Of a stretch of 64,000 nt of DNA, positions 47,781 through 59,553 are shown in pieces. Positions within the stretch are counted from its first letter, which is position 1; every line of letters begins with the position of its first letter. Source of the DNA: Zygaena filipendulae (lineage: Eukaryota > Arthropoda > Insecta > Lepidoptera > Zygaenidae); NCBI GenBank assembly GCA_907165275.2, contig OU015662.1, positions 7,137,501-7,201,500 of the forward strand, given 5' to 3'. The position numbers were made by a program, and so were the translations under genes. The notes beneath the pieces are model-generated. The model was not told the origin of the DNA, searched no databases, and saw nothing but the letters and a program-made list of their open reading frames with translations.

Positions 47781-49439
47781 CCCGATTCTTAACCAATATC
47801 CACATTTAGTGCAGTTATAATTGTTTAAAATACAAGATGAAACTTATAAGTGATGGAAAATTTTACTGAAAATTAAAGACTTCAAAAATTTTAGGAAATT
47901 GCACATACCTTAATTTTCTTAAAAGAGTTTTAAAATTTCTGTTTATTAAATCTTTGAATCCAATCATTTATTTTCCCTATCGCAAAAATTTTATTAACAT
48001 TGAGGGTAAGTACTTTCCCCCCTGATTTCTATAACATTGTATTTAAAATAACTGAGTGTTTAATATTTAGTGACCTCCATTTCACAAGTCGGCTCGACTC
48101 AGACCATAAGCTGGCAAACTTTTCTTTTAGAACTAGCAAAGAAGGACTTACTGAAAGGTAGTCAAAAAAAGCTTTCCGTGGGTGGACAGAACAAATAAAT
48201 AAATTGGTAAGTGACGATGTCACAAGCACATATCGGTCTCGTTCCGGCATCGCACAAATAATGTGAAATTATATGATCGGCAAATCATATAATTTGTCGG
48301 GGTATAATGGTATAATATACGGTTTCGTCAGTGAAGCAAATTATTATGTTCGTCTATTTAAAACCACTTGTTGTATTTGCGTGCACTTCGACACTCAAGG
48401 TTACGTAAAGTATATTATATTTAAAAAGTGACCACAACAGAGTGAAATTGTACCCAACCACCACTCTCTCGACTCTCCTCTCTCTCTTTCAACAAACTGT
48501 ACAAATTCCCAGCGACGTATTTAGACTCGATGTTAATTTGCATTCTCGTCAAAACGGCCAGAATCGCTTATTCGGAAAACTTATTAACACCGATAGTTGA
48601 AACTTTGAAAGATAGCCAAATTTTCAGAATATACTCTACTTACGAATCGGAATAACCATCTATAACATTTTGAGGTTTACTATAGATGTACCTACTAATC
48701 GTGGCATATTTTATCTTTTTATTTACTAACTTGCAAAACGAAGACAACAATTTCATAAGTTTTATTTAAAAAAATATAAGTACCTACTTGGTCATAATTT
48801 TCGTCTCACTACAATCTAAATCTTTTGCGTTAGAACTTGGCCATCAATTCACGTTTTTGTGCAATTAATACCTACTTTTAGTCATAATATACTCACTGCT
48901 TGCATCAAATAAATCGTTTTTCCGCACAAGTTGTTAAACATACAGCCACTGCAAAACCGAGTTTGAAACATGGATGTGCTTGCATGAATAATGACGGAAG
49001 TTGGAACAGTTTGAAATTGAACGGTCCGTATTTTTAGTAGAATATTAAAATTTTATGGAGAGGATTGTTTTTTTATTTATTAAACTTGTGTAACTACGTA
49101 CCTACTTAAAAATACCCGTTAATAATTGTACAATCGTAAAATATTAGGTACACCTACACCCCCTTGCCCGTGACGAGTCACGCGTGGTATTTAGAAGTGT
49201 GTCGACCGTCGACGTCACTGTCGCATACGTTAAACAAAAAGAATAAACATAACTATTTATTCCATATATCGATTGCAATGAAACAAAATACATTTTGGGT
49301 TCGATTATAATGAAAGCATACTAAAACTGATGTGGTTGTACTGACATACAAAACAAACTATAGACAGACAGACAAAAATAATGTGTCGGTGTGAGGGTAG
49401 TTTTATTACTTAGTGCCACGGCATAATGCTGAGTGGTAG
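47781..49439. other. Intergenic, nothing supported
   Basis: A reverse frame at 48029-48250 starts with ATG (73 codons) but has no family, splice sites or neighbours. 48346-48440 resembles 33484-33600 (TTCGTCTRTTTAAAAC; CTTCGAYACTC). Confidence 0.4.
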
Positions 49440-49540
49440 CCATTTTGGTACCAACTATTCTAGTTTAAGTCTCACGATTGTACTTATTTTATGTTTATGG
49501 TATCAAATAAACTTTTTTCTATTCTATTCTATTCTATTAA
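49440..49540 (+). repeat. Retroposon 3' tail with (TTCTA)n
   Basis: TTTATGGTATCAAATAAACT then four units of TTCTA. A polyadenylation-like AATAAA followed by a simple tail is the mark of a non-LTR 3' end; body not recognised. Confidence 0.45.
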
Positions 49541-49549
49541 AGATGACGT

Positions 49550-50170
49550 TTCCCGCGAGTTAGCCTTGTTATAGCGATTGGTGTAATTCGTTCCCCCTGC
49601 TCCACACCACTGCCCAACTCGTCTTTGTATTTTCAAAAGTTCTATAACTTGATATAAATGCGGGTATGCATTAGCGTACGCACTGCCATGTGCGTCCCTG
49701 CGCGCGAGCCCGTAGTCACAGCAAGCCATGGCACTGCGTGCCGCTGCCGGAGCGGAATCCAGAGGGTCGAGCCGCTGGACGAGTTCGTCCAGCGACTTAC
49801 CTCTCGGATGTTTGAGCGGGCGGACGCGTCAGACCACGAGAACATCTGTGGTCTGGCCCCCTCCACGCCCGTCCACCCGAGGGGAAGCGATACCCGCGCG
49901 AGCTCATCGCTCGCGACGACGAGCCAACGCAGCCCATCTAGCGTGGCTGACGGAGCCTAGATGCCGCCCCGTCGGGCGGTGTCGGCTCCGCCCCGACGAT
50001 CCACGCGGTCTATAGACCGCCCTCCAGTTCCTGTCCGTATTGGCGGACAGCGCCGGATTAACCACTGCAGGGGGCTCTGCCCCGAAGCAGTCACCTCTGC
50101 CTCCTCAGGGAGGCAGCAAGAAAAGGCTTGCGAGGTACCTGGCATTGTTACTTTGTCTTCGGATCAGAGC
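49550..50170. mobile_element. GC-rich island, probable decayed mobile-element DNA
   Basis: Strikingly GC-rich against the AT-rich surroundings, with open frames of 60-100 codons in several frames on both strands and no ATG-led convincing protein. Local palindromes (GTCGGGCGGTGTCGGC; TCTATAGACCGCCC; GGGGGCTCTGCCCC). It follows a retroposon tail (49440-49540). No domain recognised; an insertion from a GC-rich LINE or other source is my inference. Confidence 0.35.
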
Positions 50171-51675
50171 AGTTCATAGTGTCGTATCGATCTATGGTGA
50201 CTATAATATGTAGTTACTATGTGTGCTGTGCCATTTAATTAATTAAAGGTTGTTTCCAGAGATTTGGATATGTCGGGGGCACGGGCAGTGGAGGTGAGCG
50301 TTCATGCATTGTAAAGGGGCCCCATTGGGCCCCCGGGCTACACTACACCTATGTCGCAAATCCCAGGCACTGCCTCTTTGTTCCCTACGGATATCTGGTA
50401 TGCTGTATAATCTATAACTATGTTGGTGCAATTGCTTATAATAGATTCTAGATGTGTCGCTCAGCTAATAGTCTCGGTCATGCCTGTCCGTTACATCATC
50501 ATCATCCGTTACTATTATATCATCACTGTCTATTCCTGTTCCTGTACGTTATATCCTACAATAATGATAAAAAATCGCTTTCGTTATTTCGATTCACCAT
50601 TATTTTGTTAGCCATAATTCGATAGTGTGATTTTTCTGAGTAGCTCTTGAAAATTACGATAACTCTATTTTGTAAATGGATCCCTACTTTTTTGTTGGTG
50701 AGAAACGATTCAAACGATTCAAAAATTGTTCCGTTTCCTTTGTTGGAGAGGGGGTGTAAGGGGTGTTCGTAATGTTTGACATACTTCCGGATTAGCAATT
50801 TCCGGTACCAGAACATTGGTGAAGTATTATTATTAGGTATTAAAGGATTTTTTTTCGGAACGATACATCGTTGATCGCAAGATCAACGTACCCCTGCACA
50901 CAATGGTGAACGTAATACCTACTGTACCAAAAAACATGTAAAGCGCGCACAAAGTAGATGAATACTGAAAACACCAAATTATCTGTCGGGTTTTTGTCGG
51001 GTGAAGGTCGCAGCGAGTGCAGTCGTGTCGCGTTATTCATTATTTCAATCACCATTTAGCAGCCATTTTGTTTTCCAAGAAAGAAACTTGTAGATTTTGA
51101 CAGAGTACCGTGGACGATCCCAAAAGTAAATTAAGTACCTACTTACCTGCTTACTATACATTTTCCAAGATCTACCCCTCATTTAGGTAATACTAACATA
51201 CCAGTCATAAATTATAAGACCATATTCAACCCTCATATTTTACAATGAATATTCAATTTCAACCGTTGCGTACCATAAGCTATAATTAATAATTATTTCA
51301 TGCAAATCAACCTCAGCCTTACCGTAAGTACATAAGTCCGTACGTTTCGCCCAGCTCCAGCTAAGTAATATTTGTATTATTTAAATGGATTTATAAATTG
51401 GTTAAGTTGCGACTCTATATGGATTTTAAGACTACTTTTAGTTGAAATTATGCACTTTTTATTCTCAATTACGTTCAGGGCTCCTGTCTTTTGTGTTGCG
51501 ACTTGCCGCTGATGCGCGGAACTGTCAAATGTGGATTTACCTAGATAAACTTACTCACGTTTTTATTTAAGGTTTTCTCAGTGATTTATAAATATTTTTT
51601 ATTTTATTTTATTCATATTTTCATTACTCAAAAGTAAGGTAAGCATGACGCATTGGATGTGTCTTGTTTTATTAT
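50171..51675. other. Intergenic, nothing supported
   Basis: Falls back to AT-rich composition after the GC-rich island. Several 60-86 codon frames on both strands look random. Confidence 0.4.
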
Positions 51676-51783
51676 TAACTAGCTGTGCCCCGCGGTTTCA
51701 CCCGCGGTAATTTCGGAGTTCCCACGGGAATTCCGGGATTTAAAGTACCTTATGTCCTTCTCTGTACCCCTTTCAACGTGCAT
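51676..51783 (-). mobile_element. Helitron-like element interrupted at 51783
   Basis: AACTAGCTGTGCCCCGCGGT, CCCACGGGAATTCCGGGATT, CTGTACCCCTTTCAACGTGC. Homologues continue after ATG with AAATTTCATGATGATC; here unrelated GC-rich DNA starts. Confidence 0.65.
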
Positions 51784-52225
51784 GACCGATGGCCTTGGCG
51801 TTGAACACGGAAGCCGTCATCTGAACTGGCGGCGGAAGGGTATCGTGAACAACTGTAGGCGCCTGGAGAGCGGCAGAGTGATAACTCTTGACGCTCTTGA
51901 CCCACGAGGTGGTGCGAGACCTGCTGATACTTCCAGAACCTCCGGCCTCTATCGCAGCGAATGTAGCCTGAAACTCGATCTCTTTACCTACCTTCTCGCG
52001 TTCCAACTGACGGGGTCGCAGTTCCGCTACAGAGGCGAGTTTGCGAGCGATAATAGTCGATGCAGAGCGTCGTGAGCTTCGCGCGCTGGGGACTGATGAC
52101 GTCGCCTGACGGTGGATGACACGAGAAGGTCATCGGTCGGTACGGTCGAATCCAGCTCTGGCGGGCCCCCTGGGCCGGGGCAGATGTGGCGCGAGGCTCT
52201 TCCGATGCCGAAGGGTTGCCAATGG
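51784..52225 (-). pseudogene. GC-rich insert with decayed coding-like frame
   Basis: On the minus strand a frame reads FQATFAAIEAGGSGSISRSR, then HDTLPPPVQMTASVFNAKAI, and stops at the junction with the broken Helitron-like copy. An adjacent frame upstream reads PFGIGRASRHICPGPGGPPE. The base composition suits a gag-like region of a retroelement but no zinc knuckle or enzyme motif is visible, so the family is unknown. Confidence 0.3.
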
Positions 52226-53019
52226 AGTGAGTAAATCATAATAATTATAATGTATACAAAACGAGACTATATTTTATGAGTTTACATAATATGGTCTAGA
52301 ATTCATTTATCAAACAAAGTCACACCGAAAAATATTACGTTATGTACATTTTGTATTTATCGCGATGATTAGTTTAACGATAACGATTGTTGGAAGATCG
52401 TTTTGATCAACGTTTGACCGAACTTGACCAAAAGAGAAATAAAATAAAGTTTGTTTCGATAGCGCGATCGACCTCTAGAACTGACAGAGCAGAAACGGGC
52501 CTAGTAACCAAGCAAATCAATTTCATTTCGACAGTAAATGAAACTTACACTAGTCATTTTGTTTATAACACTCCATATGTTGCCGAGTTAGCTTATTGCC
52601 ACTATAAATGGCTAGCGTTAATTTGCGATGATGACACAGCTTTTTGAGTGGTACCTGTATCTACAATCTTCGACCACACCGTCACGTAACATCATATAAG
52701 CTGTGGTGAAATGCCTAGCCTGTTCACAATTAAAAAACATGGAATTGTTTCATAGATCGCCTATCCTACTCTGAGAGTTTGCTGGTGATGTAAATTCTGT
52801 AAATTGCAAAGATAATGTAAATTCTTAGTTAACTTTTCTTAACGACGTTGTTTTGTCGCTGCATCGACTTAAAGACAATTTTGACTACAAACAACCATTA
52901 ATTGTTCGTAGAATATTAAAATATATTCAAATTAATAAACCTAACGAGATGAACACCAATTTTGTCATCGAATAATTTAAGAGTTGGTTAACTTTACGAT
53001 GGTCAATCAAATTTTATAT

Positions 53020-53025
53020 TTTATT
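53020..53025 (-). promoter_or_regulatory. Poly(A) signal of takeout-like gene 1
   Basis: AATAAA 131 nt after the TAG stop, a normal 3'UTR length for this family. Confidence 0.5.
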
Positions 53026-53156
53026 AAGCAACAAAATGGAAGTTGAGAGTCACTTTATTCCTGGTAGCGATTTGAAAAGTAGATTAAAAACTGAATTAAA
53101 ATAATTACAGTAACTCTAGGTACAATGAAAAAAAGTTTTTAAATCAATATCATCGA

Positions 53157-53308
53157 CTAAATAACAGCAATATCCGATATTGGTACTTTATCAAAAAATA
53201 TTACAATATTTTTAAATATTATCTTAGCTGCTGAATCCATCAATGGTCTACCAAACTCTGAAGAAATTTCCTTCCAGTTCTCATTAAGAAAAGTCAGCAT
53301 TGTGTCAC
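53157..53308 (-). CDS. Takeout-like gene 1, exon 5 (last)
   Basis: Acceptor TTTTACAG; encodes DTMLTFLNENWKEISSEFG, a C-terminal helix (KIIFKNIVIFFDKVPISDI) and stops at TAG 53159-53157. Position and phase match the last exon of the second takeout-like gene at 62664-62812. Confidence 0.93.
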
Positions 53309-56300
53309 CTGTAAAATAGAAATAAATAATGTGATGATATAATGTTTTAGTAATAATAAAAAAAAATGTGTCATAGGAAACAAGTCATGATTCATTTCTG
53401 AGATCCAGTGACATCCTATCCTTTCACAAATCTTGTGGATGAATAAGTCAAAGATACGTAAACCTACTGTACTTTTATTTATACTATAGGTATATACCTA
53501 AGTTTTCCTTTGATTTCACCCACATGGAATTTGGAATTTTCATTCTACAATAGGTAGGTATACTCTATAAGTACACAACGACTACATACGATAGTACCTA
53601 TAATATTTTATTTGAACGCATTTGACTAGATATTTATATATATATATATATTACTAGCTGTTCCCCGCGGTTTCACCCGCGATAAGTTGGGAGTTCCAAA
53701 ATTTAATGACGATCGGTTGAGCCATTGAGGCATGAAACCGTAAAAGATAGACAGAAAGACAGACAAACAGACAGAGTTACCTTCGCATTTATAATATTAG
53801 TAGGAATTTATTTAATAATAGTTAATTCTTAATAGGTATTGTATTGTATAACAAATGTGAATCTGAGTTTGTTTACTTATTTGTTTGTTTCTTACGCTTT
53901 CTTACTCAACTACTATGCCTGTGCCAAATTTCATCCAATTCCGTTTAGCCGTTCTGGGGTAATTGAGTAACATCCAACATTCCATCCAAATGATCAAGGA
54001 TTACCATCGGTATGGTGGTCTTAAAGTTTCATTTCTATTTCTTTAATTATTTTAGCAAAACAGTCCTGTTTTCCAGAATTGAACTATTTTGTATTATATA
54101 AGTTTTATTGTTCACGTTTCAATTTCATTAGTAGGTAGGTACATGCGACACAAATGACTCAATATCTTAATATATATAAATCACGTGTCACGTTGTTTGT
54201 CCGCGATGGACTCCGAAACTCCTGAATCGATCGTGATGAAATTTTGTCACTATGTTTTATTTGGCTCAACTTAAAAGATAGGATAGTTTCTATCCCGGAA
54301 TTCCCGCGGGAACTCCGGAACGAATTCGGGGATAAGCTAATAACCGTAAACTACTGTCAGGGGTAGGTACAAAGATGGACATACTTAGAGTACTTTTTCC
54401 CGGAATTCCCGCGGGAACACCGAAATTACCGCGGATGAAATCGCGGGGGACAGCTATTTTTTTTATAAAAACAACAAAAAAGTTAACCTGATGACACTTC
54501 TTGTTCGTGTGCAAACTAAAACATTTGTGCTTTGCTGTACCACCACCATCCACCGGGTCCACATACTTACTACCAGGCAAAAAATGCTTTCTTATCGAAA
54601 AACCAAAAAAGAACAAAGAATCTTGCTGTATTATATTTTTTTTCACGTTTTATTTTTATTAACTCCATCTCTACGTTGATATCTCCAATTTTGAATCATT
54701 TAGTTTCTATACTTTTTTCTATTTGACTTTGATTTTAATATGATACTAGATATCAGGTAGGTAAGTACATCTTTTTTTCGCATAGGTTAGTCCACTCACC
54801 CAACTCTTGGTTCCCATCGAATAGGTTTGTTAAATTATAACTGGCGTTGTCTTTTACATCAAAATCAACGTCATATTTTTTCAGAATGATATAATCTTTT
54901 CCGTCTTCTTTTTTCTCCATATTGTAATATAAATTCAGCCTTACTGCAACATTCTCTGAAACATAAAATTAATTGTCACTGTTAGTATAGGTATATAAAA
55001 ACATAAAATATGTGGCTCATCTTTTTTAGGTTTAGGTAGGTAAAAATTTTAGGAAAAAATTTCCAGTGTCCGTCTGCCAGTGGTTTTTCTCAAAAACTAT
55101 CTATAGAATTTAGAAACTTATTATGTAACTAGTATGTGCCCCGCGGTTTCATACGTGTGAAAAGTTTTTATGTAACAACTTTTTTTCTCGTCATCTGATT
55201 TGAATGAAACAAAGCCTATAATTATGTAGCTCCAAGTTAAGCTTAATCTACCAGTGAAAACCGCATAACACTCCGTTCAGTAGATTCGGAGATTATCGTG
55301 AACAGACAGACATACAGATAGAAAATAATTTTAAAAACTCTTTTTTTGTGGTTGGTTACTCTTCTTTTATCGCCCCCTGTCAATTTTTCTTAATAATATT
55401 CAATGTACAGAATCGTGGATTCTACTCTTTTACTATAGTATAGATTTGGTATAATGCTAGATCATTTATGATGCGTAGGTACATATCGCTTGTGAATACA
55501 AGTAACTAAAAATAATTCTTGTATTTGGTGTTACTAATTTATTTTTTAAATCGGCTACTTGACTAATTTTTTTTTTAATCCGTCGTATAGAAGAAAAATA
55601 TTGAACACGTATTTTTTTCTTTTTTTACGTAATCTAAAAATAACGGCGATACATTAAGATGCGCGTGACGTTCGTCGGGTTGCGAACCTATGCAGTTTGT
55701 ACGGGGCTTATACCCAAAAATTACGTCAGGAGTCATCTATGTTTATTTTCATTAATCTGAAAAAGCAAAAAAATTACGTGTCTATAATTTTTTTATTTTC
55801 TAACTGACGGACTAATTAGAATTTTGATTTTCATACTCCGGAAAACACCCATTTAAGCTATTGTAGTAATTAGAAAGATCTCACTGTGAGGGTTAAAAAA
55901 TACGAATGTTTCTTTTATAATTCATATGAAAAAAAAAACAAATAGTATTATATCTTTTGGTAAAGCTAAAAATATGCATAACATGACCATGCACATGTAC
56001 GAGTATAGTCGTAAAATATATGTCATTTTTGTGTGTCAAAGTGTCATTTTTACCAATAATGGATTTGTTATACAAAAATACGTATTTTTTTTAATAAAAA
56101 TAGGGGAATAAAGCTAAGTAGAATGCGGTATTGGGAAAGACTACCGTCAAGCGGCGGTGCTGAGACCCTCATTATGCAAGCCTGACTCACTCTTGACCGG
56201 ATTATTGTAAAACCAGATATGAGTGTTTGTTAAATAGTTAAAGTACTCACTCAATTTTATTTTCATTTGCCCATCACCAGTAATTGGTAAAATAAGAATT

Positions 56301-58308
56301 CTGCCACTAGCAGTGTAATGACCTTTGACCGTGAGGTCTCCATGATATTCCACTTCAATACGTTTATCTGACAAGTTCCACCTAAAATTAAATGGATCTT
56401 AGAATGGAGACAAGATAGGTAGATACAGGTAGAGATCATCTAAGCTAAAATGACGCACCCGTCCATTGGGTATACGCACACGCACAACCGTTAAAATATC
56501 GATACGACACATATAAATCTGGTCTATCTATTCATCACAAGTGCGTAATACTGTCGCGGCACTCACACTATTAAATAGATAATATCTGATACATGATCCC
56601 GCACATCTAAAACTGCTATTGAAGCAGTGGGGCGCGTCATTTTAGTTTAGATAAGCTCTACATTAAAACACTTCCGTGCTTCGCAAGGTAGTTACGTGTT
56701 TTGTTTTCAATCAGAATTTAAATTTTATTATGTTCAACTAACGTAAATTCTCAAATTAATATTTTGTTATTTTGAAGAATTATAAGAACTATTTTTTTGC
56801 TTAGCCTCTTATTTAAAACATTTACATTTTTATATCTACGTATACATACTGAAAATATCTATTGCACCAATGGGGTACTTACATGATTTTTTTTTCTTGT
56901 CTATATTAAAGATACATGGCCTGCTTAAACATAACAAGAAAAAGAAAGAATGTTCCAAAATTCCTACTTTTGACCTTACCGTCAAAATGCAGAATGACGT
57001 CACTAGATAAAAATTACTCAATTACTCTGTGATAGAGATGTCACTGTCGTGTTGACAGGGTCATGTGACACTGACAGATAAGTAACTACATACTTATACT
57101 AATATCCAATAGCTAAATTAAAGTTGAACTATATTGAGTTAGTGTCAAAAGTTCCAGGAAAGGGTGGAACGAAATGTTTCTTACCAACGCATTTTAATGT
57201 CAAAAAATTTCAGAAAAAGTAAAATATGTGTTGACTGTATTCACTAAGTTTCTTTGGCCTTCCCTGAAAGGGGTAAAGTTTTCTTAAAAAATTGAAAGTG
57301 ACGTTATCGGTTTAGTCGTGACTGTGATAGGGATTTCGTTGCAACGCTCCGTTTGACAGAAAAGTTGAATTATTTCGGAAAATATTGATAATTTTTAATA
57401 AATCTTTCAGTTTGCTTTTCTCAGGCCCTATTTTTTAAATATTGACCCAATTTCTTATTACATTTTTTAATGCAAGTACCCCATTATGTGCAATGAATAT
57501 GCCTTCGCATTGCACGCTTTAGGTACCGACATCATTTTACTTCTATAACATTGGTATACTTACTTAACATTATCTATGATTAAGTTTTTCAGACCTTTAA
57601 CGCGTCCATCAGCTAGACTAAATTTCAGACCAGATATATCGAACTTAATATCATCCAATTCCAATACGTCTAAAACTTCAATGCCTAATTCGGGGACTCC
57701 CTCCACAAATGATGCAACGGATTCTTGGAAAGCCTCCACCATGCATGCAGAGTCCTTCAAGCTACACTTCTTTTCTACTGGCAAAACTGTTGAAAAATTT
57801 TTTTTACAAATATTTAATTATACTGAAGAAAGCATTTTATTAGATACTTAGATATCCAGTCCCAGCATAACTAAAAACTTAAACAGACTATACAGTTATG
57901 AAACTATACCATAAACTTGGTTGCTTTAGATGGCATTTTATGTATGTTTTCAGTTCACAGCACACCACTAACTAGCTGAACTGAGGGCCTACTATTTTTG
58001 AAGATCAGCCAATTAATACTTACGACAAAAGATGAGTATATTAAGTTTACTATAGATAGCAATCGTTAGCAGTCATGTAAACTTAATATACTCATGCAAA
58101 TAATATGATAATGCCAAATTGATAGGTACTTTCTAAAAATAGAATAAATTTAACCAATCAAATTATTATAACAGTTTCAGAAATTAATTCGTAAGATCGT
58201 GATTTGTATCTAAGGCAAATTAAAAGAAAAATAAGTAAATTACTTACAATCCGATTTACCGAAACCGACAAGTAGTATTGTCACAAAACTAATGTTTAAA
58301 TTATTCAT
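53157..58308 (-). CDS. Takeout-like protein (JHBP/takeout superfamily), five exons
   Basis: Secreted carrier of the insect takeout/juvenile-hormone-binding-protein superfamily, which holds small hydrophobic ligands in a long tubular fold. Exons: 58308-58248, 57786-57564, 56381-56251, 54955-54800, 53308-53157; GT-AG introns, phases 1, 2, 1, 1; 240 residues, normal for the family. Seen: N-terminal signal peptide (about 1-18, hydrophobic SFVTILLVGFG); the family disulfide pair C28-x6-C35 (CSLKDSAC); the GLKNL segment; the strand motif VKGHYTASGRILILPI; NLFDGNQELG; and the C-terminal LTFLNENWKEISSEFG. I see no other cysteines, so the second disulfide of classical lepidopteran haemolymph JHBP is absent, which favours takeout proper. 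A second family member follows on the same strand at 62.7 kb. Ligand and tissue cannot be told from sequence. Confidence 0.93.
53652..53806 (-). mobile_element. Helitron-like element in takeout intron 4
   Basis: ATTACTAGCTGTTCCCCGCG, CCGCGATAAGTTGGGAGTTC, then an internal deletion to TTTAATGACGATCGGTTGAG, and the 5' end TTTATAATATTAGTAGGA. Confidence 0.7.
54165..54456 (+). mobile_element. Helitron-like element in takeout intron 4
   Basis: TCTTAATATATATAAATCAC, GTCCGCGATGGACTCCGAAA; two GGAATTCCCGCGGGAAC blocks (54297, 54401); end CGGGGGACAGCTA. A 118-codon reverse frame over it is not a gene. Confidence 0.7.
54800..54955 (-). CDS. Takeout-like gene 1, exon 4
   Basis: Acceptor ATGTTTCAG, donor GTGAGT. 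Encodes VAVRLNLYYNMEKKEDGKDY and ends in NLFDGNQELG, a conserved family string at this exon junction. Confidence 0.92.
55128..55446 (-). mobile_element. Helitron-like element, long subfamily, in takeout intron 3
   Basis: AACTAGTATGTGCCCCGCGG, AACAAAGCCTATAATTATGT, GAAAACCGCATAACACTCC, GGATTCTACTCTTTTACTAT. Confidence 0.7.
55553..55850 (+). mobile_element. MITE family B, copy 4, in takeout intron 3
   Basis: Shares AATATTGAACACGTATTTTT, CTTTTTTTACGTAATC and TAACTGACGGACTAATTAGA with copies 1-2. Both CRE-type octamers are mutated here. Confidence 0.75.
56251..56381 (-). CDS. Takeout-like gene 1, exon 3
   Basis: Acceptor AATTTTAG, donor GTGAGT. Encodes WNLSDKRIEVEYHGDLTVKG and GRILILPITGDGQMKIKL, the beta-strand section of the superfamily fold. 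Confidence 0.92.
56872..57482. mobile_element. MITE family A, copy 2, in takeout intron 2
   Basis: TIRs GGGGTACTTACATGA and TAATGCAAGTACCCC. The interior aligns with 13750-14383 in the same direction (TATGGCCTAC/CATGGCCTGC; GTCACTGTC.TATTGACAGGGTC). 82 nt from the donor of takeout exon 2. Confidence 0.85.
57564..57786 (-). CDS. Takeout-like gene 1, exon 2
   Basis: Acceptor TTCAACAG, donor GTAAGT. Begins FLPVEKKCSLKDSACM, giving the disulfide pair, then an amphipathic helix (VEAFQESVASFVEGVPELGI) and GLKFSLADGRVKGLKNL. A MITE starts only 82 nt past its donor. Confidence 0.92.
58032..58095. repeat. 19-bp perfect inverted repeat in takeout intron 1
   Basis: ATGAGTATATTAAGTTTAC at 58032-58050 and its exact complement at 58077-58095, with a 26-nt loop. 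The transcript would fold into a stable stem; a regulatory role is not shown. Confidence 0.85.
58248..58308 (-). CDS. Takeout-like gene 1, exon 1: signal peptide
   Basis: Starts ATGAATAATTTAAAC with AAAG just before the ATG; encodes 20 residues plus one base up to donor GTAAGT. The segment is a classical signal peptide (short N-region, hydrophobic core). Confidence 0.9.
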
Positions 58309-58407
58309 CTTTTATTTATATTTACAATGCTTTTGCAGATCTTAGCAACAGTAAGGTTCCTATAAGAATTACCAACTTAAATAAATTGTATATACCTATA
58401 GTTTCCC

Positions 58408-58414
58408 CTTTATA
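58408..58414 (-). promoter_or_regulatory. TATA box of takeout-like gene 1
   Basis: TATAAAG (within GAATATAAAGGGG) lies 100 nt upstream of the start codon, so transcription would begin about 58380 with a 5'UTR near 75 nt. No intron is needed between the two. A second TA-rich string, GTATATAC, lies about 20 nt closer to the gene. Confidence 0.5.
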
Positions 58415-59185
58415 TTCAGTGGCTAAGCTATTACTGGAGCTCTTTAGTATAAAATTGACATGATATTTATAATGATTGTAAAATTAGTAATAAACGGTCA
58501 TAATATACCATGTCGTAAATAGTTCCATTATCTCATGTATTAGATTTAATTACGCTACTCTAGGAAGGTACAAGTGTAAGCGTCTTATTGTTAGAGGACA
58601 TTAATGAAGTAGTGCTAATAATATAGGGATAGTTTAAAATACCTAACAACTGATCGTAGATATAATATGTAATTTTAAGACATATATATGTAATTAATAT
58701 ATGTATCTATACTATCTAATTAGATAAATAAAGCTCACGAGTCTTACGTACCTAAATCCAGTTTGGTTGAATCGATAAGACTTCACGTTGATAATTATTT
58801 ATGTGGCTAGTTCTCTCCAAAATACTATTAATTGCAGTATTTTTAGCCTTCTAACTGTAGGTATGTGATTTGAATCTGTAGATTCAAATCTATCTAAATT
58901 CAAATGAATCAGTATTTTTTTTACCGGCGTGATTTTCGATTTTCCTTTTAAGGTGATTCGCTGCAATATTGAGCACCCTCTTAGCCGAAAGAGGGTACAG
59001 GCGGCGCCATAATAGAGTTTTCTCAATTTACGAAGAATCACAAGCAAAAAGATAGATTTTGATGATAGATGCGAGAATCCTCTCCAGTGTTTGATCCATC
59101 TAATGTTCATATGGTTTTATGCGCATAATTATCCTTCATTACACAACCCTTAAAATGTATCAAGTTGAAAATATGAAATTATTGA

Positions 59186-59498
59186 AATTATAAATGCGAA
59201 AGTGAGTTTGTTTATTTGTTTATTACGCTTTCACGCCTTAGCGACGCAAAAATGTCATGACGGTTATCATGACATTTTGTATACACGTTGTCATAGGTAT
59301 AGAAAAGGACATAATACGGCACTTTTTGTTCCAGAATGTCCGTGGGAACTCCGAAAAAACGCGGGTGAAACTGCATGAAATTTTGCATACTACAAGTTGT
59401 CAGTGGTAGAGTAGGATATATAGGATAGGTACTTTTATTCCGGTATTCCTGCGGGATCTCCGCAATTAACGCAGGTTTAACCGCGGAAAAGAGCTAGT
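59186..59498 (+). mobile_element. Helitron-like element, internally duplicated
   Basis: TTATAAATGCGAAAGTGAGT head; first 3' half ends near GCGGGTGAAACTGCATGAAA, which runs back into a second ATGAAATTTTGCATAC body; final end CGCGGAAAAGAGCTAG|T. Confidence 0.65.
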
Positions 59499-59553
59499 AC
59501 CTACATATTTATTTTTTATTATTGTAAACTGGCTAGGGGGTTTATAAAACATC

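Noticed and set aside
49658..50015. 100- and 95-codon frames in the GC-rich island
   Set aside because: Overlapping frames on both strands are expected from GC-rich DNA with few stops; low-complexity Arg/Ser/Pro translations.
52387..52647. 86-codon frame with polar sequence
   Set aside because: Starts with TTG, lacks an ATG, and shows no family or splice context; perhaps a relic, not supported as a gene.
54290..54646. 118-codon reverse frame in takeout intron 4
   Set aside because: Lies across a Helitron-like element and includes its CCCGCGGGAA motifs twice; artefact of the repeat.
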